Assembly: GCA_037176885.1 (NCBI GenBank)
Contig: JAWWNJ010000073.1
Location: forward strand, 620,001 to 684,000
Direction: 5' to 3'
DNA length: 64,000 nt
DNA from: Favolaschia claudopus
Taxonomy: Eukaryota; Basidiomycota; Agaricomycetes; Agaricales; Mycenaceae
Shown here: in pieces, positions 10,648-25,526 of the stretch
Numbering within the stretch: the stretch's first letter is position 1
How the letters are laid out: each line of letters opens with the position of its first letter
Notes under the pieces: generated by a model
What the model saw: only the letters and a program-made list of their open reading frames with translations
Databases searched by the model: none
What the model was told of the DNA's origin: nothing
Made by a program: the position numbers and the translations under genes

Positions 10648-12417
10648 TCAGAGCTTCGCTTCCACCCGAGACTCTTTGACAACTTCAGCGCAAACCTCCA
10701 ACAACGCCTTCCCAAGCTTCTCGAAATCTCCGACCTGATACACAAGTGAGCACCTGCAGACCAACCCAGAAAAACAAACAAAAGACCCTGACCTCATTCC
10801 AGATTTGCGCGCTACACCGAACCATGTACCCTATTGTATCAAGGAAGTAAACTTGACCATAGATATTTCGGTCCATCAGGAGTTTCTTCTTCATTTGCGC
10901 GATGATAGCAGCCTTGGGTCCAATTTCCCACGGAAGGGGGAGCTTGACGTCGACCTACAAAACGCCTCGATCATGAGATATTCTGAACTACAGGCAGAGA
11001 AGAGAGACAACCACCGACCATATTGAGCGTCATTTTACCGCTGGGATCCAGCTTGACGTCTGACGTGCCTAAGATCTGCGCCAGGCGTTCCTGCCCTTGA
11101 ACAGCAATCCGCCGGCAGTAGGCGTTGATCTTTTCCTCTCCACCAAGCCACTGTCTGAATTCGAAAGCTGCAGACAGGAATTCGGCTTGTGAGCTGACGG
11201 TGGTATGAACATGAAGACACTAACCTATTTCGACGCTTAGGAACGGGACGAAGTCCATGGTTGCGATCCCTAATTAATGGTCAGTGCTGAATGAGGGTGT
11301 GAGAGATATTGTTACAGTACATTCAAACTGCGTTACAAAATTCGAGGGTTTCCAGTCCGCTGGCGGAAGATAGGACGCTGATGTTGGGAAAGTCGACCTG
11401 ATGAGGTGCTGATTCCTATAGTAAATGGATGTATATCGAAACTTGCGCCCGATGTATTGAGCGCGGCGTACCTAAGCGGGACGTATAGGACGGCACAAGG
11501 TCGCTTTGTGTACAGCCATTTATGACAATTCTGCAAACAAGCGGGAAAAAATGTCAGTGCAAATCTTTTGAAAGAGATCCATGAGAGCAGTACGAACAGA
11601 GATCCAAAAATCCGGATCGGCCTCATTAAGGTTGAGATTGACCTCTTGGCCAATGGAGTGTGCGGCGTCTATGAGTGTCATAACATTTTCTTCCTTGCAA
11701 ATCTGCACCATTTCTTTCCAAGGCATCGCGATCGCAGGCATAGCGAATATCGCATCAATTATGGCGAACACTCTCTGTCCTGCCTTCCTCGGCGGAAGAC
11801 CCCGCAAATGATCCCGATACTGGGCGAGAACTTGAGCAGGGGTAGTCGGGAAGGTCAAGTTGATCGTCGATAGAGTGGGATATGGAGCCGTATCGGAGAT
11901 GTACTGCACCGAGCTCAGTACTGAGTTGTATGTTATATTGTCTGCAAAGTGAAAGCTATCATTAGAGGGGAGGAGGCTGCAAATCGAAAGCTCGGAACTC
12001 ACAGATAACGATTATATCGTCTTTTTGCCATTCAATATTGCTCAGAACGGTGGAGACTCCGTGCGACGCGTTAGGGACAAGAACACATTCCTCCGTCTTC
12101 GCCCCAATGAAAGCAGCTAGCTGCGCGCACGCACTTCGCAAGCGAGGGGTGTAAGTAAACCGTACCCAGCGGTCGGGGTTCGATTCCGCCTCCGTATCCA
12201 TCGCCCTGCAAGCTTCCAGAACTGGAAGGGGTACGGAGCCATAAGAGCCTGAAAAACAAGAGTCAAGACACGCCATTAATTGGTCCGCTAATGGATCGTT
12301 GGACTCACCGTGATTCAGGTTAACGTAGGTAGGCTCGAACGGGAAGTACTCTAGCATGGCATGGCCAAACGGTGGGGGCGTTTTGTCGCGCCAGGAGAGA
12401 GCTTTACCTGCGGCCAT
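10648..12417 (-). CDS. Class V PLP-dependent aminotransferase-fold enzyme (isopenicillin N epimerase-like)
   Basis: Fold type I PLP enzyme related to isopenicillin N epimerase/cysteine desulfurase-like proteins. The ATG at 12417 gives MAAGKALSWRDKTPPPFGHA. YVNLNHGSYGSVPLPVLEA is the typical N-terminal NHGSYG block, interrupted by an intron after NHG. LVPNASHGVSTVLSN precedes the cofactor site. The PLP-contacting aspartate lies in LIDAAHSIGQEVNLNL, and the Schiff-base lysine is most likely in NCHKWLYTKRPCAVLYVP, where the exon starts NCHK. Later exons give FEFRQWLGGEEKINAYCRR and GYMVRCSAQIWNEV, and the protein ends SRVEAKL. About eight exons. No signal peptide, so it is likely cytosolic. The substrate is unknown. 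Confidence 0.88.
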
Positions 12418-12780
12418 TGCAGCGAAGGGCAAGAAACGCGGTTCAAAGTAAAGCCATGCATCGAGTCAGTTACAAAAAGAAACGAGGGCGTCAGCCCGGC
12501 ATGCTTGGTAATAAGCTGGGCATTTAGCGCGACGACTGGGGAGGTCCGCATACGGCCCGTACTCATGGGCTCGCAAATTCAACGCAAATTGTTGAAAGTG
12601 GATATCATTGCAAACTATCTACGGTTGTATCGGATTCGTTCATGTATAGCGTACTCGTACATTCAGGTCGGCATTGTGCATTACTTCCAATCCAGAACTT
12701 ATTCGCAGAAGGGCTCCAGTCTGGTTCAGTGTCGAGACAGAGCGTGCAGCCAGTCGCTTGTAAGTATCAGGAGCTGCAAT
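12418..12780. other. Intergenic stretch upstream of the PLP enzyme
   Basis: Contains the PLP-enzyme promoter. Short open frames here have no recognisable sequence, and no TATA box or repeat stands out. Confidence 0.5.
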
Positions 12781-13523
12781 TTTGTTTTGGTTGGACTAGA
12801 GGAAGCGACTGGGAAGCGCGAGACGACCCGATACTGAAGATCGGAAAGGCGTGTCCTATGCGATATATCCGTGAAATCAAAGAGGACGAGGACCCCGGTT
12901 TATCACTCTAAATGCCAGATCCCAGGTCGAACAAATTTTGGTGGGGCAGAGCCGCGAAGCCTAGATACCGTTGGGACGAAATTTGGCGAGCGTGGGTCAG
13001 CTAGCCTAGATTCGGTTCAGACAAGAAATTCCCGAAAGCGGTTCGGACAAAGACTCCACCCATGTGAACTGGGGTCCTGAAGGAAGGCACAGAGGTGTTC
13101 TTGGGGGATCATTTGGATTGATTTGGCGGGGCAGCCTTGAGAGCTTGAAGGTAGCGGGAAGACCAGCCAGAGCAAACCACTCAGAGACCCTAACGATCCG
13201 GATGTTTGGACCGTTGAAGGTGCATTGAAGAGGACGAGGGAATCCAGGATAGACTTCAAGTTCGACTCGTTGAATCAACAGATTACTTGGCTCCGAGTCA
13301 CCACGGCCAGGGGATCATGTCTGATGCGTTCAAGACACTCTTGCAACAGTGGGCTATCCCGGGGGTGCGTCGAATGGCTGTAAGGGCGCTGGATAGAAAC
13401 AAGGAAAGCGTCCGGGTGTTTGACAAACATGGATTCAAGTTGCGCGAGACGATACAGGACGCCTTGGATGTGCGAGGGACCAAGCGCGGGGTGCATGTAC
13501 TGGATTGGAGGTTGGAAGAGTAG
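12781..13523 (+). pseudogene. Degenerate, N-terminally truncated copy of the GNAT gene
   Basis: Matches the GNAT gene at the left edge in opposite orientation, starting near the ELEEARDDP region and running to the end of the protein (LDWRLEE, stop at 13521-13523). The copy is clearly broken: an extra base after GGGGGAT, a tryptophan codon turned to TGA at CAGCCTTGAGAG, a changed reading frame at GTGCATTGAAG, a small insertion before GATAGACTTCAAG, a 6-base deletion before GGGGGTGCGTCG, and a 190-base insert at 12889-13078. The last segment still reads in frame as AFKTLLQQWAIPGVRRMAVR. The N-terminal exon is absent. Confidence 0.85.
12889..13078. mobile_element. 190-base insert with 8-base terminal inverted repeats
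   Basis: Interrupts similarity between the GNAT pseudogene and its intact relative. It begins AGGACCCC and ends GGGGTCCT, a perfect 8-base inverted pair, and has no coding potential. It resembles a tiny MITE. No convincing target duplication is seen, and a filler insertion is the alternative. Confidence 0.45.
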
Positions 13524-14187
13524 ATGTGACTCATTTTGTGACTCTTCGCATATCATCAATCGCAACGCCCAAGCACAAGCACACATCGGGTGGTCCGTGC
13601 GCGCAAGCGAGTATATAAGGATCCTTTCAGCATTTGAGAAGCTTTATCTCTTGTGCTCGGGCACGTACCATCGGAAGTGAGGTTAACACCGATCCGTGGT
13701 CTTTTGCTGATTGCAAATTAAATCCGAACCGTTTCTTTGCTTAGGCTTAGAACAATTTTTGGAAACCCCCTCGATTCCTCGTGAAGGCTCGGAAGAGTCT
13801 GAAGGGATCTGTGTTCATAGCTGTAGTGTAGCTTTGCAATGCATAATTGTCTCAACCCAACTGCGTTTGATTTGAGCCTCTGTTAGAGCGGACGAGCGGA
13901 ACTTTGCCCAACCTTCCGCTTTCAATGAATTCAACTTTACCTGGATCGTCAATGCGGTCTTGACTCGAAAGTTCCGCTCTGGGATGGACCGTTCGGACCT
14001 GACCTGATCCTTGTTATATTTACTCAAGCTCGGCGCTCTCTCTTCCACCTGCCCACCATGCGCAACCACTTCTAGTTCTACGCATTATTCTTGGGCAATT
14101 AGGAAGGTGGGTCCAAAACACGTCCCGGTTCACGAATTTACATTTATTTCAGAATTCAGAGGAACATCAACACCATCGGAAAGCCCT
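13524..14187. other. Gene-free stretch with a short inverted repeat
   Basis: Holds a perfect 12-base inverted repeat, GAGCGGAACTTT at 13894-13905 and its complement at 13968-13979, with a 62-base loop. No gene or known element is recognised. Confidence 0.4.
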
Positions 14188-15286
14188 CTAAATCCATCGC
14201 GTCTCGTTCCCAAAGTGAGACACCATCGCACCACTCCGCTCCAGAGGCCAATCGTTAAACACATCCAACTGCATCTTAACCGACTCCTCCGGCGATATAG
14301 GCGCAGGAATACTCGGCATAACACCCGAAAGCCCCTTGCTGAGCAATTTGAGCTCTTCCATCGCCCCTGCCGACGCTGAAATTCAAGGAAGGTTACTAAT
14401 ATCAGAATCCACCCCGTGCACGAAACGAAAGGAACTGACGCGGCGCAGGCTGAGTCGCAGACGTATCCACCATCCCCGGACAGATCGAAAGAAACACGAA
14501 CCCGTCCTGTCTATATTGCGCAGCGAACTTCGCAACCGCCATATTCAGCGCGGCTTTCGCGATCGAGTACGCTACCATGCCCGGGGCGTTGGCGTGGAGC
14601 GTGAAGCCCAGATGCCCCGACGCGCCGCTCAAGGTGAGTACTTTCTTCGTCGGGCCGTTCTTGAGCAAGGGAAGGAAGGCGTTGGTGCTGTGTATTACGG
14701 CGATTGTGTTATTCCGGAACTGTGTATTGTAAGTATGAGTGGGGAAAAGAGAAGTTGGGAATGATGATATAGTACGGTGTCTATCAGATCCTTCTCGAGC
14801 TCTTCTGAATTTGGACTGCAGACAGGTCAGCGAGTCTGCGTGGTCACGGTATCGGAGGAAAATAAAGTTACAATTGATCTATGGTCCACCCCAGGAAAGA
14901 CGCAGAGCCCGCGTTGTTGATCAGATAATCCAGTTTATTGTTCGTGGCCTTCCCGACCTCGGCTGCCGCAGCCTGCAATAGATCTCGTCAAAATCAACGG
15001 AAACCAAGAACGATCAAATCCTTTCACTCACGTTCAAAGCCTTAGCGTCGGTGACATCCGCCTCGACAATCGTCACGTTCTTCCTCCCCAACTCGTGCAG
15101 GAAACTTGCGGTCGACTTGTTGCGCACGACGGCAAATACTTGATTTTGCTCGTCGGCGCTGAGGTGTTTGACAAATTGGAGCTGAAGGCAGAAGAAGAAG
15201 AAAAGGTTATTTCGAAAACAGGCAGGCAGGAAAATATTACTGACGCCGATTCCCCTAGACGCACCGGTGACGACGTAAGAAGGCAT
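14188..15286 (-). CDS. Short-chain dehydrogenase/reductase, tandem copy 1
   Basis: NAD(P)-dependent oxidoreductase of the classical SDR fold. Exon 1 is MPSYVVTGASRGIG, carrying the TGxxxGxG cofactor loop. The next exon reads LQFVKHLSADEQNQVFAVVR and ends VTIVEADVTDAKALN (the D-V acidic adenine contact). NKLDYLINNAG is the NNAG motif. The catalytic YxxxK is YSIAKAALN, followed by SICPGMVDTSATQPAPRQ. The end is LERSGAMVSHFGNETRWI; an overlapping frame gives a different tail, but this one matches the two paralogues. Five to six exons. An AATAAAAG box lies about 50 bases upstream of the ATG. Confidence 0.88.
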
Positions 15287-15831
15287 GTTGCTTGAAATTG
15301 AGTTGAGTACTGCCTGAGCCTGCCGCCGTGCCCTTTTATTCGAGGTCTCCCGGCTTACAAAGTAAGTATATCCCGACGAAGGGCGGAAAAGAGAGAGTAG
15401 TAATCCCCTGAGTTCAGTTACTAATCTGTTGGAATCAGAGACGAAGTTGCGCTTTGGGTGGGTATTGGTCGGTGTCAGCTTGGAGACTCTCCTTGGGTGA
15501 GCTCGCGAAAAGCCTACAGGGATCCATTATACCTCGCCCTTTGTCTCTCGGACGAAGACCCAGTGGCGTCCCTGAGCGTGGGGTAGAGTGCTCACAATTT
15601 CCCGGCCCTCGGTATTACAAACGACTGTGGACCCACCTTGTTGCTTGGCCAATTGGACGTTTCCATATATGGGTTCTTGGTGGGGAAACAAATCTAAAAA
15701 TAGAGATGGTTCTCTGCGCCTAGGACGGAAGGAAGGAAGTCGCGAAGCTCGGAGTTCACGACTCGCGACAGGGTTGTGAAAACGAAAATGTCCTTAGGCT
15801 AAGGAAATTAACAGTGATACACGCATTGCAT
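15287..15831. other. Spacer between SDR copies 1 and 2
   Basis: Contains the promoter of copy 1 on the minus strand, with an A/T-rich TATA-like AATAAAAG at 15333-15340. Nothing else is recognised. Confidence 0.5.
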
Positions 15832-16917
15832 TTACAACCATTGTGTTTCGTTCCCAAAGTGCGACACCATCTCGCCGCTCCGTTCCAAAGGCCAGTTGTC
15901 GAACACTTCCAACTGCATCCGAACGGACTCCTCGACCGATATAGGGGAAGGAATCGTCGACATCGTCTTTGAGAGACTCTCTGTTATCAACTTAAACTCT
16001 GCTACCATCCCCGCCGGCGCTGTCAGTCGAGCCGCGGTCAGAATTTGTTGAAGATGCGGAAGAAAAAGAAATCGGGCAACTGACGTGGAGCAGTTTGAGT
16101 TGGGGACGTATCCACCATGCCTGGACAGATCGACAGAAATACAAAGCCGTCCGCTTTATATTTAGCAGCAAACTTGGCGATGGCCATGTTCATCGCGGTT
16201 TTCGCCATCGCGTAGGTGACGCTGGCGGTGAGGTCGGATTGCAGCGTGAAGCCCATATGGCCGACAGCGCTGCTCAAGGTGAGTACTTTCTTTGTCGAGC
16301 CGTTCTTGAGGAGAGGGAGGAAGGCATTCGTGCTGTGTACCACGCTGATGGCGTTGTTCTTCAACTGAAGAACGCATTAGTATTGGTGGTTGAGCGATGA
16401 ACAAAAATGGACTTACATTCTCCTGTAGGTCTTTTTCGAAGGCTTCTGGAGTTGGGCTGGATTTAGTGTTGTGTTAGCGAGAGACTCCAACGTCGAGACA
16501 ACGGAATTTACAATTGATCTATGGTGAGCCCGGGCATGGTATTCGACCCAGCATTGTTGATCAAATAATCTAGCTTGTTATCCGTGGCTTTTGCGACCTC
16601 GACTGCCGCAGCCTGTATTGTACTCGTCAGAATGAAGATACATAGATCGAGAAAGGGTTAGCTCTTCACTGACAATGATAGCCTTTCCATCGGTGACATC
16701 TGCCTCAACGATCACGACATTGCTCCTCGACAACTCTCGCAGAAGATTTGCGGTGGACTTGTTGCGGACGATGGCAAAGACTTGGTTTTCATCGTTTGCG
16801 CTGAGATGCTTGACAAACTGGAGCTGAAGGCAATAAATGAGGAAGAAAAACGGTTCAGAGTATGCAATGACTGACACCAATTCCTCTAGAGGCACCAGTA
16901 ACGACGTAGGACGGCAT
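15832..16917 (-). CDS. Short-chain dehydrogenase/reductase, tandem copy 2
   Basis: Same exon plan as its neighbours. Exon 1 is MPSYVVTGASRGIG. It then reads LQFVKHLSANDENQVFAIVR, VVIVEADVTDGKAI, and NKLDYLINNAGSNTMPG. The catalytic pair is in SVTYAMAKTAMNMAIAKFAA, with FLSICPGMVDTSPTQTAPRQ after it. The protein ends GEMVSHFGNETQWL at 15832. A TATATAA box at 16955-16961 lies about 40 bases upstream of the start. In this copy the second domain begins FKNNAISVVHSTNAFLPLL. The substrate is unknown. Confidence 0.88.
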
Positions 16918-16954
16918 TGTGCTCGAAGATGCCCGCTTTTCCCCTTGACCTTCA

Positions 16955-16961
16955 TTATATA
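16955..16961 (-). promoter_or_regulatory. TATA box of SDR copy 2
   Basis: TATATAA on the minus strand about 40 bases upstream of the ATG at 16917. Confidence 0.6.
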
Positions 16962-17181
16962 CTCCATTTCCTTGAGGAGGCGGATAATTGAAGGGAAAAG
17001 AGCCGAGACCGTGGGACCCGCCGGCTATTGCCGGGCCAACTCTCGAGGTTTCACTCTCAACTGAGTCTCAAGTGTGCGCCCACCATGCCTACAACTGGTA
17101 CTGCATTGCTGCATGAAAAAACTATCCAAGGATTACAATTCCACGACTATTCAACAGAGGATACTACTTGGTAAATAAGTT

Positions 17182-18287
17182 CTACACCCAACGCGTTTCA
17201 TTGCCAAAGTGGGATACCATCTCGCCGCTCCGTTCCAGAGGCCAACCGTTGAACACCTCCAGCTGCATCTTGACCGATTCTTCCGTCGATATGAGCGCCG
17301 GAATAGAGGGTATGACGCTCAAAAGGCTCTTCGAGAGCATCTTGAACTCGTTGGCCTCTCCTTCCGATGCTACATATATCATCCGTCAAATCTTGCCCCG
17401 GACACAAAGGAAATAATATGATGACTGACGCGAAGCAGAAGCAGCAGTCTTGGTCGAGGAGGTGTCCACCATACCCGGACAAATCGCGAGGAACAGGAAC
17501 CCCTCCTCTCTGAGATCAGCAGCGAATTTGGCGATGACCATGTTCAACGCGGCTTTGGCGATTCCGTAGGAGACCTGGCCGGCGGCGTTGCTTTCGCGCG
17601 TGAATCCCAGGTGCCCGAGAGCGCTACTCAGGGTGAGCACTTTCTTCGTCGATCCGTTCTTGAGGAGGGGCAGGAAAGCGTTGGTGCTGTGTACGACGCT
17701 GATCGCGTTGCCTTTGAACTAGAAGATATAATCAGCACAGAAAGTGAACAGAGTCACATTGGCGTACGTTCTCTAAGAGATCATTCTCGAGAGCTTCCGG
17801 GCTAGGACTGAAGACGGGTCAGCGCAAGAGAACCATAATTGCCGGAAATGAAGGCTCACAACGTGGATATGGTATGTCCGGGCATGTTGCTCGACCCAGC
17901 ATTATTGATCAAATAATCCAGCTTGTTATTCGTAGCTTTTGCAACCTCGGCTGCCGCAGCCTAAATTGGAATTTCGTCAAAATCGCTGGAAACCGAGAAC
18001 GATTCAGAACAACCTCTAAGTTCACTCACGTTCAAAGCCTTTGGGTCGGTAACATCTGCCTGCACAATCGTGACATTCTTCCTTCCCAATTCTTGAAGAA
18101 AAGTCGCTGTAGACTTGTTGCGCACAACGGCGAAGACCTGATTGTTCTCGTCGGCACTGAGGTGTTTAACGAATTGGAGCTGAACGCAGAGAGATTATCA
18201 GAACATCGACAAAATATTAATGCAGCAGTTGAGAGAAAGACTGACGCCGATTCCTCGGGAGGCACCAGTAACGACGTAGGAAGGCAT
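17182..18287 (-). CDS. Short-chain dehydrogenase/reductase, tandem copy 3
   Basis: Third paralogue, again starting MPSYVVTGASRGIG. It continues LQFVKHLSADENNQVFAVVR, MTVQADVTDPKALN-type sequence and NKLDYLINNAGSSNMPG. KVLTLSSALGHLGFTRESNA is followed by the catalytic SYGIAKAALNMVIAKFAA and AICPGMVDTSSTKTAA. The end is GEMVSHFGNETRWV. All key residues of a classical SDR are kept, so it is probably active. It is the most upstream copy of the array, and a TATAAAG box sits about 48 bases before the ATG. Confidence 0.88.
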
Positions 18288-19099
18288 CGTGCTTGCAGTT
18301 GATGATGGAATCCTCTCTGCGGGCAACGTTGAGACTTTATACGGTGTTCCATGCTATCAAAGGTATCCCGACAAAAGGCGGAGAATGCCAAAGCTGATCG
18401 AGCCCGAGCATTCCATGTGATTTCCGACGAACGCGCGTTCCCATCACCGATTTCGGAATTGGGGTCCGGGATATGTTGTGGCCCATTGTGTGCAGACGTT
18501 CACCGATGCCATGCATGGCCTCAGTACAATCTGCGCATTGTGGCTTTCGAGCGGCGAGCTCTAATGATGTCGACAATATTCAGTATAGCACAACTCTCTC
18601 GGCGCTTGGTCATCTTCGCTCGAGCGCAGAGAACCATTCCTATTTATAGATTTTTTTCTCTTCCAAGAAACCATATGCGGTTACATCTGAATTGACCACT
18701 GCGTATAGTATATACCAAGGAAATGAAGGGGTTGTCTCCGTAGCACTTTATAATACCGGGGGGCCGGAAATTAGTGAGACCACTGTAGCAAGCGAACGCC
18801 GAACGACTAAGACCTCCGAGTCTTGGCTTGACACAGTTTTATAGTAATCGGAAAGCACGTCCTGAAACCGTAGAAACTTCAACACTAAGTAGTTATTCGA
18901 AATTGCGAAGCTATTCAATCTAGGTACAAATGCAGAACGAAGATACAATATGTGCGCTACAATCAGTGATGTGAGTGAGATGTGGTGAGATATATGCAGT
19001 AGAATAAAAATATGCAATGCAAGAATATGTGCAAGAGAAAATGCGACGAGGACCATTGAACCGAACCAAGAAAAAAACACCATCAGGATTCAGCAGAGA
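18288..19099. other. Intergenic stretch between SDR copy 3 and the SNF2 gene
   Basis: Contains the promoter of SDR copy 3 and the 3' untranslated region of the SNF2 gene. A hydrophobic open frame in 18748-19083 has no homology I can see and no gene-like context. No repeat or RNA gene is evident. Confidence 0.5.
18335..18341 (-). promoter_or_regulatory. TATA box of SDR copy 3
   Basis: TATAAAG on the minus strand about 48 bases upstream of the ATG at 18287. Confidence 0.6.
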
Positions 19100-22888
<3,789 letters not shown>

Positions 22889-23385
22889 CGGGCGAGATGG
22901 TGGCGCGAAGGAAGCAAGATGGGTTCTCGACCCAAATTAACTTTTGATTTTGACGTGTTTTGATTGCTTTAGGGCCGGCTTGACCGCGTTGTGATGCCGC
23001 TAGAATTCGAGGTTGCAGTAGCACTCGTTATGGTACCTTTCGATTCTAGCACTCTGGTCGCGCATATTCTTGGTGTTGCTCGCAAAACTCTCGCCTGCTA
23101 CCCAGTCAGTTCTCCAGAACAACCTCACATCGCTACGAACTTCGTTCCTTCTTCAATCGCATCGCATACTTGCTGCAATAATCGACTAAATGACATCCTA
23201 CGCAGAGGGATATGTATAGCGCTGGTATACGGAGTAGTAAAAACAAAACAAAAAAAAGAAAAGATACGAAACAACACAGCGTGATTAAAGAGTCTGGTCA
23301 TCGAATGAGGGGGCGTAAGTAGTGGTCATGAATAGATATCTACCGATACATTAGGCCTGGGGACGCACGCGCGCGCGCGCCGCAC
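22889..23385. other. Intergenic stretch between the SNF2 and SHO1 genes
   Basis: Promoter of the SNF2 gene and 3' region of SHO1. It includes an A-rich run near 23241-23270 and an alternating GC run next to the SHO1 stop. No gene is seen. Confidence 0.5.
23366..23380. repeat. Alternating CG run just after the SHO1 stop
   Basis: A short alternating purine-pyrimidine GC tract beginning six bases downstream of the SHO1 stop. Such tracts can adopt Z-DNA, but no function is implied by sequence alone. Confidence 0.6.
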
Positions 23386-24671
23386 TCATATAATCTGCAG
23401 ATAGTTGGACGGTGCAACTGCGCAAAACAAACAGAGTGTTGAGGGAGTGAAAAAAAAGGAATGAAAAGAAGACGCACTGCCAACGGTCCCATCCGCCTTT
23501 TTAGCCTGCCACCATTTGCCCTGCTTATCCACAATATCGAGTATCTCGCCCTTTGTGAACGATATCTCATTCGGATCGTCCGCCGAGGCGCTGTCTGTAG
23601 CGTGGGCAGTGTTAGTCTAATTCGCGCAGCAGAAGAGAATACGCACAAGCATACAACGCCTTCGCCTTATACTGATAACTCTCCTCCCCAAGCGTTCCCC
23701 CGGTGGGGTTCGCCCCCACCCCCGACATCAACGGCGAGCTCGGCCCATTATCATTCCCCCCTATTGACCCCGGCCCACCCTGCCCAGGGAGGTTAGTCTG
23801 ACTCCCCGCCGCCCCCGTACCGAGACTCCTCGTCCCCATCCCCCCCTCACTGGCGCCCCCAAAGCTATTCTGGCTCCTAACCCCCGCCGTCTGGCTCCCC
23901 ATCCCGCTCCCCATGCCCATACCCATCCCCATCTTAGTGTCATACGCCATATCATGCGAGCCAATCCCCCCGCCCGACCCATAATTGGTCGAGTACCCAT
24001 TGCCCCCTGCCATATCATGCACCGACGCCTGTGTCCTCGTGCGCCTCCTCCTCGAAGGCGGCGTGAGCCCGCCCGTGCCCAGCATATTAAACACATGCAA
24101 CACGAGCGAGTCCTCCTCGGAGCTGAAGTATAACACCCAAATAATGTTCACCATAGCGAGAATAAGCCACCCCGCCGCCATCGCGTCGAGCGCTCCTAGG
24201 CCCGTGAAGATGCCTTGCTGGACGCCGATGACGGAGAAGACTATGGCTACGGCGCCGAAGGTGCATAGTTGGAGGCGGTGCATTGCTATGGAGTCTGTTG
24301 CGAGTGTGTAGAGGACGCCGAAGATGAGGGCGGCTTCGAGCCAGATGGCGAACCATAGTACGCCGACGGGGCCATTCCCGACTTCATTTACATATAGTGT
24401 CAGTGGGATTCAAGGGGGAGAGGAAGACTTACATTTGGCTGTTGCAACCGCCTGGGAAATGAAAGCAATAATCCAAGCTACCTGCGCGTCGAGAGGGTGT
24501 TCAGATTAGCGAAAAACATACGAAGAAGCAGACGAACGATGGCGAGGATGCTCGTCAGAAGGAAAAGCTAATAAACAACTAGATTTAGAGGGGCGTTCTA
24601 CGCGAGTATAAGGAACTTGCATAGTGGGTGAGAATTGGGGTGAGGTCGAAACTTCCGCCTCGGGGAGGCAT
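23386..24671 (-). CDS. SHO1: Plasma-membrane osmosensor SHO1
   Basis: Membrane adaptor of the high-osmolarity (HOG) MAP kinase pathway. It starts MPPRGGSFDLTPILTHY. Membrane segments follow: one in the short early exons, then GVLWFAIWLEAALIFGVLYT, LCTFGAVAIVFSVIGVQQGI and AAGWLILAMVNIIWVLYFSS. The cytoplasmic linker is very rich in glycine, serine and methionine (MGMGMGMGSGMGS). A C-terminal SH3 domain is split by introns: YKAKALYA, then DPNEISFTKGEILDIVDK, GKWWQAKKADGTVG and IAPSNYLQII. The ALYxY, WWQ and SNY residues that bind proline-rich partners such as the MAPKK Pbs2 are present or nearly so. The four-membrane-segment plus SH3 layout is diagnostic. Confidence 0.93.
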
Positions 24672-24930
24672 ACTGCGGGCGGAGGGAGGAGGTGAAGGGA
24701 GAAGACTTTGTTTATGCGGTAAACAAACTTTCGTCACTTCGACTTGATCTTCAACTCAATTTTACTTTGACTCTTGAGCGCTTGAGCTTGAGCCTTGTAC
24801 AACTCAGAAATCTACCAGTCACTATCTTATTTATCTCTTTGCGTTCTACAACCCCCCTTCAACCACATCGTACGAGCAACGAGCAGCGCCGGCGAGGCCT
24901 ATGATGGCCTCCTAGGCAACTTGAACATTC

Positions 24931-25060
24931 TCAGGCTAACACGGTTCTTGCCATGACGCACTGAACGCTCGGCTACAGTCAGACGCTCTAGACGACGACG
25001 GCACTCCCAGAAGTCTTGCTCGACCAACCTGGAGGTACAGAGGGGGTGCAATGTCTGCCG
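24931..25060 (+). repeat. R1a, diverged copy of an unknown repeat
   Basis: Shares CAGGCTAACACG, TGAACGCTCGGCTACAGT and AGACGACGACGG, in the same order, with 28830-28915. A separated block GCCTTGTACAAC at 24792 also matches 28788, suggesting an insertion of about 120 bases inside this copy. Confidence 0.55.
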
Positions 25061-25449
25061 AACCCGGCTATCCGGAAGCCTCCCTCTCCTGGCTTGGCTC
25101 TCTTTCTGGCTACATACAAGCTGCTCTGCTAAGTCTATGTCTTTTTCGCCACGAGGGTGTCCGCCTCACTCCAGCTCACTCCTCTATACGTCTCTGCTCA
25201 AACTTAAAGCACTTCGAGCATAGTCCTTCCCTCGCCGCTCCTCTTTTCCTGCAACGGCAGAACCGAACCGTTTTCCTTGCAACCCCCAGAGCAGGCGCAT
25301 CGGCGTCCTGATCGTCCTTCAGCGTCCGGCAAAGGCAACGCTCTCCCCTGCGACACGGCAGAAGCAGGTCTTGATCTCGTTGTTGTGCGTTCTGGTCCTC
25401 CTTCTCGCACCGTGAGGACTCGATGCGGCTCCAGTATCCAGTTTCTGGT

Positions 25450-25526
25450 GCTCCGGACGACGACGAAGGGACTGGAATAAGTCTCGTGCGACATACTCGG
25501 AGGACAGAGGGCTGCAAGATGTATGT
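25450..25526 (+). repeat. R1b, partial diverged copy of the same repeat
   Basis: Shows CCGGACGACGACGAAGGGACTGG-type sequence, then GAGGACAGAGGGCTGCAAGA and TGTATG, in the same order as the second half of the copy at 28890-28980. Confidence 0.5.

Noticed and set aside
18748..19083. Hydrophobic 111-codon minus-strand frame downstream of the SNF2 stop
   Set aside because: It sits in the 3' region of the SNF2 gene, resembles A/T-rich untranslated sequence, and has no known motif.
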